From UBA4416 sp048498515 (GTDB lineage: Bacteria; Bacteroidota; Bacteroidia; B-17B0; Aurantibacillaceae), in NCBI GenBank assembly GCA_048498515.1, contig JBEHXV010000018.1, positions 1 through 64,000 on the forward strand: a stretch of 64,000 nucleotides of DNA, given 5' to 3'. The position numbers and the translations under genes were made by a program. Shown here in pieces: positions 8,945-18,201 of the stretch (position 1 is its first letter; each line of letters begins with the position of its first letter). A model generated the notes under the pieces. It saw only the letters and a program-made list of their open reading frames with translations, was not told the origin of the DNA and ran no database searches.

Positions 8945-10207
8945 ATGAATATACTAATCAAACAAGCAACCATTGTAGATACCGACAGCCCTTACAACGG
9001 CAAGGTGATGGATATTTTAATTGAGAAGGGCGTCATTACCCAGATCAAAAAAAGTATTAGTCCCGACAAAGGCATAAAATCCATTGAGGGCGAAAGTCTC
9101 CATGTATCGGCCGGTTGGCTCGACATGCAGGTGAATTTTTGCGATCCGGGCAATGAACACCGCGAAACCTTAGAGAATGGATTACGTGCCGCCGCTAAAG
9201 GTGGATTTACCGGTGTCGCCGTTATGAGTGGAACAAACCCACCATTGCATAACAAAGCGCAAATAGATTATGTTGTGAACCGTTCCAAAGCAAACATGGT
9301 AGATGTATACCCGGTAGGAACCATTAGCCACGACCAGGAAGGGAAAGACCTGTCGGAAATGTACGACATGCAACTCTCAGGCGCTGTTGCGTTCAGCGAT
9401 TATAAAAAACCGGTAAAGGATGCGGGCCTGATTTTAAGGGCGCTGCAATATTCCAACAACATTAACAGCTTTATCATTACCCATTGTGATGATAAAACCA
9501 TTTCGCACGGAGGTTTAATGAACGAAGGAGTGACCTCTACAAAACTTGGCCTGAAAGGCATGCCTTCGCTGGCCGAAGAAATTATGCTGCAGCGCAATAT
9601 CCAGATCCTGGAATACACCGGTGGTAAAATGCACGTGCCAACCATCAGTACCAAAGGAAGTGTTGAGCTCATAAAAAAAGCAAAAGCAAAAAAATTGAAT
9701 ATTACCTGTGGCGTTGCCGCGTACAATTTATTGCTGGACGATACGGAACTGGAAGGTTTTGATACAAATTACAAAGTGAACCCGCCCTTAAGAACCAAAG
9801 AAGACCTGGATGCTTTGAGGAAAGGGATTGCCGAAGGCATTATTGATGTGGTGGTAAGCGATCACAACCCGCAGGACATTGAAAGCAAAGACCTGGAATT
9901 TGACATGGCCGATCATGGCATGCTTGGTTTGGAAAGTTGCTTTGGAGTTTTAAATACTGCTTTAGGTCAAAAAGTGGAACTGGAAAATATGATTGCCACC
10001 CTGACAAAAAATCCGCGTAAAGTTTTAGGACTGCAAAATGTGAGCATTAAAGAAGGCGAAGAAGCAAACCTGACCTTATTTAACCCCGGAAAAAAATATG
10101 TATTTGAAAAAGCACAGCTTGTTTCTTCGAATAAAAATTCAGGGTTTATTGGCAAAGAATTAAAAGGTTCAGTGGTAGCCATCATTAATAAGAACCAGCT
10201 GTCTTAA
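8945..10207 (+). CDS. Dihydroorotase homologue lacking most metal ligands (PyrC'-like)
   Basis: A 420-residue amidohydrolase-fold protein aligning along its length with type I dihydroorotase, the third enzyme of UMP synthesis. The canonical HxH of DxHVH is Gln62-Val-Asn64. The second His of the HxxHxS motif is Thr233. The PHH motif is Ala-Tyr-Asn (259-261). DHAPH is DHNPQ (306-310). His180 in THCDD, His230 and Asp306 remain. A binuclear zinc site therefore cannot form normally. It most resembles the inactive PyrC' proteins, which scaffold aspartate transcarbamoylase in some bacteria; that role here is inference. Automatic annotation would call it pyrC. carB of the same pathway lies 24 kb away. 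Confidence 0.85.
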   Translation: MNILIKQATIVDTDSPYNGKVMDILIEKGVITQIKKSISPDKGIKSIEGESLHVSAGWLDMQVNFCDPGNEHRETLENGLRAAAKGGFTGVAVMSGTNPPLHNKAQIDYVVNRSKANMVDVYPVGTISHDQEGKDLSEMYDMQLSGAVAFSDYKKPVKDAGLILRALQYSNNINSFIITHCDDKTISHGGLMNEGVTSTKLGLKGMPSLAEEIMLQRNIQILEYTGGKMHVPTISTKGSVELIKKAKAKKLNITCGVAAYNLLLDDTELEGFDTNYKVNPPLRTKEDLDALRKGIAEGIIDVVVSDHNPQDIESKDLEFDMADHGMLGLESCFGVLNTALGQKVELENMIATLTKNPRKVLGLQNVSIKEGEEANLTLFNPGKKYVFEKAQLVSSNKNSGFIGKELKGSVVAIINKNQLS

Positions 10208-10222
10208 TTTTATTATTTTGTA

Positions 10223-11785
10223 TTGATAAAACATCCCGCATATAAAAATAACTATCTGGCAACAGGATTATTTTTATTGGTTGGGGTGTGTTGTATTGCC
10301 ATTACATTAAACGCTCCCATTGCCGATTTTGGCAATTACTACTACGGCAGCAAATTATTTATTGATGGGAAATTCAGCCTTACCGACTATCAACAGATCC
10401 ATCACTTCAACCAGCAAATAGCAGGTTACGGTGCTAGGGGTTATTTCGAAAATTACAGTCCTGTCCCGCCATTCAGTTTATTGTTCTATATTCCCTTTAC
10501 TGTTTTATCCTGCTTGCAAGCCAAGTTGCTCTTCAACATAATAAGCCTGGCAGTTTTTTGTTTTTCGTTGTTCAGGCTCTTACACCATCTTAAAGTTAAT
10601 AGCTGGTACAGTTACCTGCTGCCTGTTATTTTTTTGTATCCCTTATATAGCAACACTTACCAGGGACAAACGTTTTTACTCATCACTGCATTTTTAATTG
10701 AATCCTATCTCGCTGATGAAAATAAAAAGCCGGTGTTAAGCGCGTTTTTTTTAGCCTTAAGCATTTCCCTGAAACTATTTCCTGTTTTTATTCTCCTGTA
10801 TTATGTGTTGAAAAGGAGTTATAAAACAAGTGTTTATACCCTATTATTTATTGCCGGCTTGCAGCTAGTTGCTTTATGTTTCGTCGGGCGACCGATCATC
10901 TCTCATTACTTTGTTCATGCCCTGCCCCGCTTACTGAACAATGACATTATAGGCGCTTATTATTTTTCGAACGAAAGTGTATACACTCTCCTGCTCCATT
11001 TATTTTCCTATGAAGAACTGCAGAGCACACATCCGTTATTAAATGCTCCCTGGCTGGTGCCTGTTGTTGAGAGTGTTTTTGTTTCCCTCATCCTGGCCGT
11101 ACTGTTTGCGTTCCGCAACAGGGAAAACAGCTCATTCTTTGGTATTACCATCTTTTTTTGTTTGATTGCCGGAAGGTATAATACCACTTACGGAATGCTG
11201 ATGCTGGTTCCTTTTGTCGTCAGCTTCCTGGCCGATAAAAAACAGACCACTTATCATTACCTCCTGTTGTTGATGTTGTGTATTGCCATTAGCATGCCGG
11301 TTGGAAAATTCATGCACAGCACCCTGTTTCTTCAATACTCACGATTAATTGGTTTGCTTTTTGTTTTTGGTTTACTGATGGTGCTTTACAGGCCCAGAAT
11401 ACACATTGCCTTACTGGCAATTTTTTTGTGCATGGTCACTGCATTCAGGAACTTAACTTACACCTACAATAAGCCGGCTTATTTTGAAGTTCAAAATACC
11501 AAAGGGCTTCTATATGATTACAGCATAAAAAATGATTCAATCACTTTATTCAGCACCCTGGGTGATAAGGACTATGTAGAAACGTTCGCCCTGAAAGGAA
11601 AAGCAAGAGAAAGTGAACTACTGGATGTGCACAATAATTGCATTTACATGAATGATATTGAACTTTATCGGTCGGCTGACAACAAGCAAAAACCATTCAT
11701 CTACAACGATAGCCTTGCTGTATTTATGAGCGACATGAACCAGGGGCTCGGATTTTACAAACTAAGAATGATTCCGTTGAAATGA
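10223..11785 (+). CDS. GT87-like multi-pass membrane glycosyltransferase
   Basis: A 520-residue protein with about ten hydrophobic helices and a soluble C-terminal part. The first periplasmic loop (IADFGNYYYGSKLF, then a proline-rich stretch FENYSPVPPFSLLFYIP) and SISLKLFPVFIL resemble the GT87/DUF2029 family of polyprenyl-phosphate-sugar-dependent transferases. The Asp of ADF in the first loop is the likely catalytic acid. The start is a TTG at 10223, since no suitable ATG is found in frame before the first helix. It overlaps the next gene by 4 bases (ATGA), so the two are probably translated together. Likely role: adding a sugar on the periplasmic face during surface-glycan assembly. Confidence 0.7.
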   Translation: MIKHPAYKNNYLATGLFLLVGVCCIAITLNAPIADFGNYYYGSKLFIDGKFSLTDYQQIHHFNQQIAGYGARGYFENYSPVPPFSLLFYIPFTVLSCLQAKLLFNIISLAVFCFSLFRLLHHLKVNSWYSYLLPVIFLYPLYSNTYQGQTFLLITAFLIESYLADENKKPVLSAFFLALSISLKLFPVFILLYYVLKRSYKTSVYTLLFIAGLQLVALCFVGRPIISHYFVHALPRLLNNDIIGAYYFSNESVYTLLLHLFSYEELQSTHPLLNAPWLVPVVESVFVSLILAVLFAFRNRENSSFFGITIFFCLIAGRYNTTYGMLMLVPFVVSFLADKKQTTYHYLLLLMLCIAISMPVGKFMHSTLFLQYSRLIGLLFVFGLLMVLYRPRIHIALLAIFLCMVTAFRNLTYTYNKPAYFEVQNTKGLLYDYSIKNDSITLFSTLGDKDYVETFALKGKARESELLDVHNNCIYMNDIELYRSADNKQKPFIYNDSLAVFMSDMNQGLGFYKLRMIPLK

Positions 11786-12927
11786 GCAGGGAGGTCATCA
11801 TACCCAAAGCAAAATTCTTCAAAACTCATATTGAAGGGGCGAATCGCAATACCGGGCTTGATATGGCGCGCGCATTAAGTGTACTCTGCATTTTTGTGGC
11901 ACATACCAATAATTATGCAGGAGCGTTTACGGGCATATATCCTTATATCCGTTGCATTCCGGTTATTATGCAGGAATTATTCTTTGCCCTGAGCGGCTTT
12001 CTGGTTGGCAACCAAATTATGAAATACATCAGGCCCGAAAATCCATTGACTGGTTTGATTCGCTTTTACAAAAACCGGTGGACAAGAACAATTCCGTTTT
12101 ATTTTATTTTCCTCCTGGTGAATTACATTGTTTTTTATACCGTTTATCAATACACCAAATTTAGAATGTTTGAAAACACCTCTTTTTCACTTTTTGATTA
12201 TTTTAGTTTTAAACAAAACCTGTATTCACCACATCCCTTCTTTTTCCCCGAAATATGGTCGATCCCCATTGAAGAATGGTCGTTCCTGCTTTTACCCATA
12301 CCGGTGTTTATTTTCGTTATAAGCCTCCGGAAAACACTAAGCACTAAGAACCTGCTAAGCTTGTTACTGCTCATTATTGTTATCATAACAGCATTCAGGA
12401 TTCATTACGTTATGCAAACCGGTCCCGAACTGGATTGGGAATTACGAAAGATTGTTGTGTACCGCCTGGATGCCCTGCTCTATGGCTTTGGCATCAGGAT
12501 CCTTATAGATCGTTACACCGGGTTCTTTACCAAAAACAAAGTGTGGTTGCTGTTAATGGGGTTGATCCTGTCTTTTGGTTTTTATTTTTCAAAACCCTTT
12601 CTTTCACTAACCATATACAAAGCCCTGATCTTTAGCTTCATTCCAGCAGGCATGAGCATGACACTGCCTTACTTTTACCTCAGCAATTTCAACAAGCTGT
12701 CGCAGGGTTTAAAGTCCATTTTAACACACATCAGTCTCACAAGCTACACCATCCTCCTGTCTCATTTATATTTGATCCAGTTTTCAATGCTTGTTATGTA
12801 TACGCCTCAAAATGTATTGGAGTGTATCCTCTTCACTAGTGTGTATTCGGCAGTCGTTATTGGTTTCTCAACCTTGTTCTTCAATTATGTAGAACAACCC
12901 ATTTTAATGAAACGCAAAAAATTATAG
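11782..12927 (+). CDS. Acyltransferase family 3 membrane protein (OafA-like)
   Basis: A 381-residue protein with about ten membrane helices. The N-terminal part has GLDMARALSVLCIFVAHTNNY, where R and H are the expected family residues, followed by LFFALSGFLVGN and FYKNRWTRTIPFYF. These are marks of the acyltransferase-3 family, which transfers acetyl or other acyl groups to sugars of O-antigen or exopolysaccharide across the membrane. It starts within the last codons of the GT87-like gene. It probably decorates the glycan made by this region. Confidence 0.87.
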   Translation: MSREVIIPKAKFFKTHIEGANRNTGLDMARALSVLCIFVAHTNNYAGAFTGIYPYIRCIPVIMQELFFALSGFLVGNQIMKYIRPENPLTGLIRFYKNRWTRTIPFYFIFLLVNYIVFYTVYQYTKFRMFENTSFSLFDYFSFKQNLYSPHPFFFPEIWSIPIEEWSFLLLPIPVFIFVISLRKTLSTKNLLSLLLLIIVIITAFRIHYVMQTGPELDWELRKIVVYRLDALLYGFGIRILIDRYTGFFTKNKVWLLLMGLILSFGFYFSKPFLSLTIYKALIFSFIPAGMSMTLPYFYLSNFNKLSQGLKSILTHISLTSYTILLSHLYLIQFSMLVMYTPQNVLECILFTSVYSAVVIGFSTLFFNYVEQPILMKRKKL

Positions 12928-12978
12928 GAAGGTATAGTAACTATCGGCAGATAGTCTTATCTTTATTTATACCTGACC

Positions 12979-13902
12979 ATGACAGAACAACTTAAGAGCA
13001 TACTTAATAAAAATGGGATCACTGAGCTGGTTGTTGCCGACATTGGCGCAAAAGACAGCCTGGACTTCATTCATGAGCTTGCTCCCATAACAAACCTTCA
13101 TGGCTTTGAGCCAAACCCGGTTGAATACAAAAACCTTGAACTAAAATACAAAACCCATCCTTTCAAATCGTTGCAGTTAAATGAAACCGGCCTGGCCGAA
13201 AAGGAAGGCACTGCCCAGTTCAACATTACAAAACACGCCGCCATGAGCAGCCTGCTGCAACCGGATATTGATAATTACGAAAGGCATTTTGGCTCTTACA
13301 GCGACTTTGAACGGTGGAAAGAATACATTCGTCCCGACCAACACATTTCCATCAGCCTGACTACGGCTGATACGTATTTTAAAAACAACTCTATTGATTA
13401 TTTAAAGCTCGACACGCAGGGATCCGAACTCTCCATCCTGAAAGGCGCAATAGATCTTTTAAGCGCCAAAAAAATTCAGGTCATTAAGGTAGAAGTGTCA
13501 ACCATTCCTGTTTATAAAGAGCAGGCCTTTTTTTCCGACATAGACCTTTTCCTCAGAGGCTATAACTACACCCTTGTTGATTTTATTACTTACCGTAACG
13601 ATTATATACCTGTATGGAACCAGGAAAAAGCTCATTCTCATTACGCTCCCTGTGGCGATGCCATTTATGTGTTGGAAGATGATAAAGACAACGCCAGTAC
13701 ATCTATAAAAAAAGGAATTTTGCTGCATTGGTTAGGTTATCCTGGGCTTGCGGATTCCTGGTTCATTAAAACAGGCTTATCGGCAACCGATATCGGCACC
13801 ATCAAATCCATTAAAAATGTGAAGCATAAATCATTGCGCGCACGCTTGCTTAAAAACATGGCGCCTCCCTTTTTGTACAGGCTTATTGAACGCATGAGGT
13901 GA
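12979..13902 (+). CDS. FkbM-family SAM-dependent methyltransferase
   Basis: A 307-residue cytoplasmic protein. The FkbM domain covers about residues 15-210: the SAM-binding VVADIGAKDSLDFIHEL, FEPNP, the NETGLAEKEG strand, SLLQP, and LKLDTQGSELSILKGA followed by KVEVS. Members O-methylate sugars or other small substrates. A TATCTTTA sequence at 12958-12965, near the Bacteroidota -7 consensus, lies 13 nt before the ATG and may be an internal promoter. The next gene starts at once (TGAATG). Likely function: methylation of a sugar in the glycan product. Confidence 0.85.
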   Translation: MTEQLKSILNKNGITELVVADIGAKDSLDFIHELAPITNLHGFEPNPVEYKNLELKYKTHPFKSLQLNETGLAEKEGTAQFNITKHAAMSSLLQPDIDNYERHFGSYSDFERWKEYIRPDQHISISLTTADTYFKNNSIDYLKLDTQGSELSILKGAIDLLSAKKIQVIKVEVSTIPVYKEQAFFSDIDLFLRGYNYTLVDFITYRNDYIPVWNQEKAHSHYAPCGDAIYVLEDDKDNASTSIKKGILLHWLGYPGLADSWFIKTGLSATDIGTIKSIKNVKHKSLRARLLKNMAPPFLYRLIERMR

Positions 13903-15045
13903 ATGAAAAGAACAGGTGTCATAATTTGTGTACTGGCGGGAATGCTGTTATCCTTCTCGTTCTTTCAAAAGAAGGATGTTTCCTTAAACCTGCTCTACAC
14001 CTTAAATTACAAGGGCGATAGCTGGCAAAAACAACGCACAGGCTTTTTATGGGCCCTTTCTTATTTAGGCGCCGAACTTCCGAAAGGTTCCTTTGATAAA
14101 AGCATGGAGTGGATCGATAGCAGCAGCTTCAGACTTAACTTTGGTTCGGTTGGCTTTAGCGATCAGGCTTTGGCAGTACTTGAATCCATTACCGACAGTA
14201 TAAAAAAAACACCTTATTATGTAAAGTATAACCGAATTGAGCTTGGACAGTTCATTGCTTTAACCATTGGCAGCAGCCCACACTATTATGCCATAACCAA
14301 TACTCCCCAAAGCTACGGCAGTTTTTTAAACACACACGACCTTAACGATCCGGCTGTATTTATGGTAACAAACTCTACGGTTGCAAAACACCATCGTATT
14401 ATCCGTTATAAGCTAAACCCTTCTGTTTTAAAAACAACCTTTGTAGCTGAAGAAGGTAATGGTGACGTAAATGCCGATTTTGTGCCTTCGTTTTTTGAGA
14501 CTATCGACATTATGAAAAACGGGCAATTGCATTTTGGCATTTATAATGAAACCGGTCAGTTGGTAAATGCAAGTCCTGCAGAGCGTGGTGTTGCGGGCAA
14601 GCCCGCAAAATGTTTATGGTGCCACGAGATAGTGTTTCAACCCCTGTATGCAAAAACCGATTCTGTAAAGAATAGCATCGGTCCTCAACAGTTTCAGCAA
14701 CTTATTGAAAAACAGAATAACGCTCTCAGCGATTATCGAAAAACACTGAACAGCGACATTAACTTTAACAACCGGCAGGACCATACCCTGATGGAGCTTT
14801 TATACATTAGTTATATGGAACCCTCGCTTAAAAAAATAGCGAAAGAATGGAACATTCCCGAAAATGAACTAAAAGCCATACTAAGTCAACAATCCACTCA
14901 CCGGCACTATGAATTTAAATTCCTGGACAGTTTATATTACAGGGGCAACATTGAGCAGTATACACCTTGCAAACATATAAGCACATCAAAGGACATAAGG
15001 GAACCTTGTGTTCATGAGCCTGATTATATTAAAAGAAAAAACTGA
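13903..15045 (+). CDS. Exported protein with a single CxxCH haem-binding motif, unknown family
   Basis: A 380-residue protein with an N-terminal hydrophobic signal (about residues 4-21). One CxxCH motif, CLWCH at residues 237-241 (14611-14625), is the covalent haem attachment sequence of c-type cytochromes. Two more cysteines lie near the C-terminus. I recognise no domain in the remaining sequence. A periplasmic location and one haem c are therefore predicted but not shown. The window also has a ccm haem-attachment operon (52473-57190). It follows FkbM directly and precedes a radical SAM enzyme, so it may work with glycan genes or be a passenger. Confidence 0.6.
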   Translation: MKRTGVIICVLAGMLLSFSFFQKKDVSLNLLYTLNYKGDSWQKQRTGFLWALSYLGAELPKGSFDKSMEWIDSSSFRLNFGSVGFSDQALAVLESITDSIKKTPYYVKYNRIELGQFIALTIGSSPHYYAITNTPQSYGSFLNTHDLNDPAVFMVTNSTVAKHHRIIRYKLNPSVLKTTFVAEEGNGDVNADFVPSFFETIDIMKNGQLHFGIYNETGQLVNASPAERGVAGKPAKCLWCHEIVFQPLYAKTDSVKNSIGPQQFQQLIEKQNNALSDYRKTLNSDINFNNRQDHTLMELLYISYMEPSLKKIAKEWNIPENELKAILSQQSTHRHYEFKFLDSLYYRGNIEQYTPCKHISTSKDIREPCVHEPDYIKRKN

Positions 15046-15076
15046 GTTTTTGATTATATTTGTTATATAAGCTTTC

Positions 15077-16162
15077 ATGAATTTAGCTGACAAACTCACA
15101 CGCCTGAACAGGCAATTTCTCCCCGGCCATCTTTTTCATGGTCCGGAGTGGCTGGTGTTAGGCGTAAACAACACCTGCAATTTGCACTGCAAAATGTGTG
15201 ATGTGGGCGTGAATTACCAGGAAAGTAATTTCTATCAGAACTTAATGGGTGCAAAACCCATTCACATGCCCATTGAGCTTTTCAAAAAAATAGCCGATCA
15301 GGCATCGGTCTATTACCCAAATGTAAAATTAGGCTATGCCTTTACCGAGCCCCTGGTTTATAAACACCTTGCAGAGTCTCTTAAATATGCGGCAACCAAA
15401 AACCTGCATACTTCCATTACCACAAACGCCTTAAACCTGCGTAAAATGGCCGACCAGCTATTGGAAGGAGAACTCAAAGAATTGTTTGTTTCGCTCGATG
15501 GTCCTGCCGATGTGCACAACGACATAAGAGGCTATAAATTATCGTTTGAAAAAGCGGTAGAAGGAATAGATTATTTATTGCAGCAAAACAAAAGACCGCA
15601 GATCTCTGTTTTTTGTGCCATCACCCAATGGAATATCGGCAGGCTCCGGGAATTTTTAAGTTATTTTAAAGATCATGCTTTAACCCGCATCGGGTTCATG
15701 CATACCAATTACACTCCCGAAACCGTAGCCGAAATGCATAATGCACTATATAGCAACAAGTACCCGGCAACGGCATCCAATATGCAGGATATCGATATCG
15801 GAGATTACAACCTTACTCTGTTGCATGAAGAAATAAAAGAGATAAAAAACACAAATTATCCTTTCCCTGTAAGCTTTTCGCCTGAGATCAGCACCAAAGA
15901 ACTGCTGGATCAATTCTATCACCATCCTGAAAAAGCCGTCGGAAAAAAATGCCATGATGTATTTAATAACATCATGATAAAATCCAACGGCGATATCATA
16001 CCGGCTCATGGCCGTTGTTACAACCTTACTATTGGGAATTTGTACAATAATACCTTAAAGGAGATCTGGAACTCAAAAGTCATTAGCGAATTCAGAAAAG
16101 ACCTGAATAAGGCCGGGGGCCTGCTTCCTGCCTGCAGCAGGTGCTGCAGCGCTTTTAATTAA
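15077..16162 (+). CDS. Radical SAM protein with SPASM-like C-terminus
   Basis: A 361-residue enzyme. CNLHCKMC near residues 35-42 is the CxxxCxxC motif that binds the SAM-cleaving 4Fe-4S cluster. YAFTEPL, TITTNAL and LFVSLDGP follow in the usual barrel order. The C-terminal part has CHDVFNNIMIKSNGDI, GRC, IGNLYNNTLKEIWNS and ACSRCC, as in SPASM domains that bind extra clusters. Substrate is unknown; relatives modify peptides, sugars or tungsten-enzyme partners. It lies between the CxxCH protein and the sulfotransferase-like gene, all on the same strand. Confidence 0.87.
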   Translation: MNLADKLTRLNRQFLPGHLFHGPEWLVLGVNNTCNLHCKMCDVGVNYQESNFYQNLMGAKPIHMPIELFKKIADQASVYYPNVKLGYAFTEPLVYKHLAESLKYAATKNLHTSITTNALNLRKMADQLLEGELKELFVSLDGPADVHNDIRGYKLSFEKAVEGIDYLLQQNKRPQISVFCAITQWNIGRLREFLSYFKDHALTRIGFMHTNYTPETVAEMHNALYSNKYPATASNMQDIDIGDYNLTLLHEEIKEIKNTNYPFPVSFSPEISTKELLDQFYHHPEKAVGKKCHDVFNNIMIKSNGDIIPAHGRCYNLTIGNLYNNTLKEIWNSKVISEFRKDLNKAGGLLPACSRCCSAFN

Positions 16163-16166
16163 ATAC

Positions 16167-17519
16167 GTGCCGGCACAAAACACATACCCGCTTACACAAC
16201 GTACACTAAGTATGTTTTTCCTGCTTTGTTCCATCATAGCAGTTGCTCAAATCAGGGATGCAACTGTTCAGCTGCATGGCAACATAAGACCCGGTGGTTG
16301 TTTTTTTATAGCGCCTTATAAATTAAATGCCCGATCGGCTAAGGAATCGCTTTTAAATAAAGCCATGGTCCTTAATACCCAGGGCGAAGTGATTTGTTAC
16401 CGCAGCATTCCAATAGGAAATGATTTTAAACTGCAATCCAATGGAATTATTACTGCATGGAACGGAACAAAATGGTTGTTATTAAATAATGAACTGAACA
16501 TCCTGGATTCTGTATCCTGCCTGAATGGTATAGAAACAGACAACCACGATTTTTTAATTTTGCCAAACGGACATTACCTTTTAATTGGCAAACAAGTTGA
16601 AATACAAGACCTGAGTTCAAAGAACTATTTCAACCAGCTGCACCCCATTGCCGGCAGCAAACGGGCCAAAGTGAAATATGATGTGATACAGGAGCTCGAT
16701 CATAACAAAAAACTGGTTTACCAATGGCATTCGAAAGAGCATTTTAAACTGGAGGATGCCGACCGTTTTTACTTAACCGATACCGCAACCGTGGACGTGA
16801 CCCACTTTAACTCCATTGATGAAGATAAGGACGGGAACCTTTTAATTTCGGCCAGGTTTTATAACGAAGTACTGAAAGTGAATAAAAAAACGGGGCAAAT
16901 TATGTGGCGCATGGGTGGAAAATACAACACGGTTAAACTATTAAATGACAAGCAACCTTTTTTAGGACAACATGATGCACGTTTTACAGGCCCAAACCGT
17001 TTTTCATTATTCGACAACGGACATACTTACGATTCGCTGAGGCACAATACCCGGGCACTGGAATATGAAATAAACGATTCCCTAAAAACAGCCACATTGG
17101 TATGGTCTTATTCAAATCCCAAAACTGTATACAGCCAGGCCGCGGGTGGCGTTCAAAAAACAAAAGATGGCTTCACCCTGGTGAATTATGGCAAGGTAAG
17201 CCCCGGTGGGCAAAACATGACACTGGAACTGTTGGATAAATTAAACGAAAAATTACTTACCATCTCTTTCCCCGATACCATGGCAAGTTACAGGGCTTAT
17301 TATTACAATACATACCCTGTAAAAATAAACCAACCTGAGTTGAAAGTGATACAAAAAAATGGCAGGGAATATATTACCACCATTAAACCATACAAATACT
17401 ATGTGTGGAATAATGGTAAAACCGATAAGGAAATAGAATTCGTGAAAGGTCAGATGCATTATGCGTTTGTGTCGAATGACGGAAAGGTTTACACATCCTC
17501 AGTAAGGAAAAAGCCCTGA
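16167..17519 (+). CDS. Arylsulfotransferase (ASST)-like exported protein
   Basis: A 450-residue protein with a signal peptide; the start is GTG 16167, or ATG 16212, which would give a shorter signal. The body is a propeller with the ASST family pattern: DNHDFLILPNGHYLL, DVTHFNSIDEDKDGNLLIS, TGQIMWRMGG, GQHDARFTGPNRFSLFDNG and AAGGVQ. PAPS-independent ASST enzymes move sulfate between phenols in the periplasm through a histidine; conserved His residues are present here, but which is catalytic cannot be fixed. In this context it could modify a glycan or lipid. It begins 4 bases after the radical SAM gene and ends 6 bases before the convergent sugar transferase. Confidence 0.75.
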   Translation: MPAQNTYPLTQRTLSMFFLLCSIIAVAQIRDATVQLHGNIRPGGCFFIAPYKLNARSAKESLLNKAMVLNTQGEVICYRSIPIGNDFKLQSNGIITAWNGTKWLLLNNELNILDSVSCLNGIETDNHDFLILPNGHYLLIGKQVEIQDLSSKNYFNQLHPIAGSKRAKVKYDVIQELDHNKKLVYQWHSKEHFKLEDADRFYLTDTATVDVTHFNSIDEDKDGNLLISARFYNEVLKVNKKTGQIMWRMGGKYNTVKLLNDKQPFLGQHDARFTGPNRFSLFDNGHTYDSLRHNTRALEYEINDSLKTATLVWSYSNPKTVYSQAAGGVQKTKDGFTLVNYGKVSPGGQNMTLELLDKLNEKLLTISFPDTMASYRAYYYNTYPVKINQPELKVIQKNGREYITTIKPYKYYVWNNGKTDKEIEFVKGQMHYAFVSNDGKVYTSSVRKKP

Positions 17520-17525
17520 GCTTTA

Positions 17526-18140
17526 CTATCCAAAAAGTACCAGCTTAATGGTTTTTAAGGCGATCAGCAGGTCCATTTTCATGGACCATTTTTTTATGTA
17601 GAAGATGTCCAGTCTTACCCGGTTGGCAATCATAGCGGTATTTTTTATTTCGCCACGGTAGCCCATTACCTGGGCCAAACCTGTAATTCCGGGTTTAACT
17701 TCAAGCCGGTCCATATACACATTCACTATCTGCGAATAGCTTTCGGTATGATAGGTCATATGAGGCCTTGGGCCAATAACCGACATATCGCCCACCAGTA
17801 CGTTAAAGAACTGGGGCAATTCATCGAGGCTGAACTTTCGAAGAAATTTTCCCGCAAAGGTAATTCTTGGATCATTGGTAACTGCCTGCTGGCTGTTCGC
17901 ATCTTCATTTACAAACATACTCCTGAATTTGATGCAGTTAAATGTTTGGTTGTTCTTTCCGCTACGTTCCTGGATAAAAAAAACCGGCCCTTTTGACGTT
18001 AGTTTAATAAGAAGGCTGATAACAGGCATGAACCAGGAAAGGATCAGGATCATCACAACGAGCGATACGGTAACATCGATGAGCCTTTTGACGGCACTGT
18101 TAAACGGTTTTTCCAAAGGCAATTCTGATCTGAGATTCAC
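17526..18140 (-). CDS. Phosphoglycosyl transferase initiating glycan synthesis (bacterial sugar transferase)
   Basis: A 204-residue monotopic enzyme. KRLIDVTVSLVVMILIL is the membrane-dipping helix, followed by GPVFFIQERSGKNNQTF, KFRSM, RKFSLDELPQFFNVL and the signature DMSVIGPRPH, then KPGITGLAQV. Such proteins move a sugar-1-phosphate from a UDP sugar to undecaprenyl phosphate, the first step of many O-antigens and exopolysaccharides. The catalytic Asp-Glu pair is in LDELP. It is the short form without the N-terminal membrane/CoA-binding-like part of WbaP or WcaJ. It is the last gene of the minus-strand block. Confidence 0.93.
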   Translation of the reverse strand: MNLRSELPLEKPFNSAVKRLIDVTVSLVVMILILSWFMPVISLLIKLTSKGPVFFIQERSGKNNQTFNCIKFRSMFVNEDANSQQAVTNDPRITFAGKFLRKFSLDELPQFFNVLVGDMSVIGPRPHMTYHTESYSQIVNVYMDRLEVKPGITGLAQVMGYRGEIKNTAMIANRVRLDIFYIKKWSMKMDLLIALKTIKLVLFG

Positions 18141-18201
18141 AGTTTAAAATTAGTACTTTTTCAGAAACCGGGTCATTCATTAACTCATTAAGTTGTTAAA
18201 G

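Noticed and set aside
14592..14607. Short palindrome TGCGGGCAAGCCCGCA just before the CxxCH codons
   Set aside because: Stem of 7 with no second copy or T-tract; it encodes ordinary residues and is probably chance.
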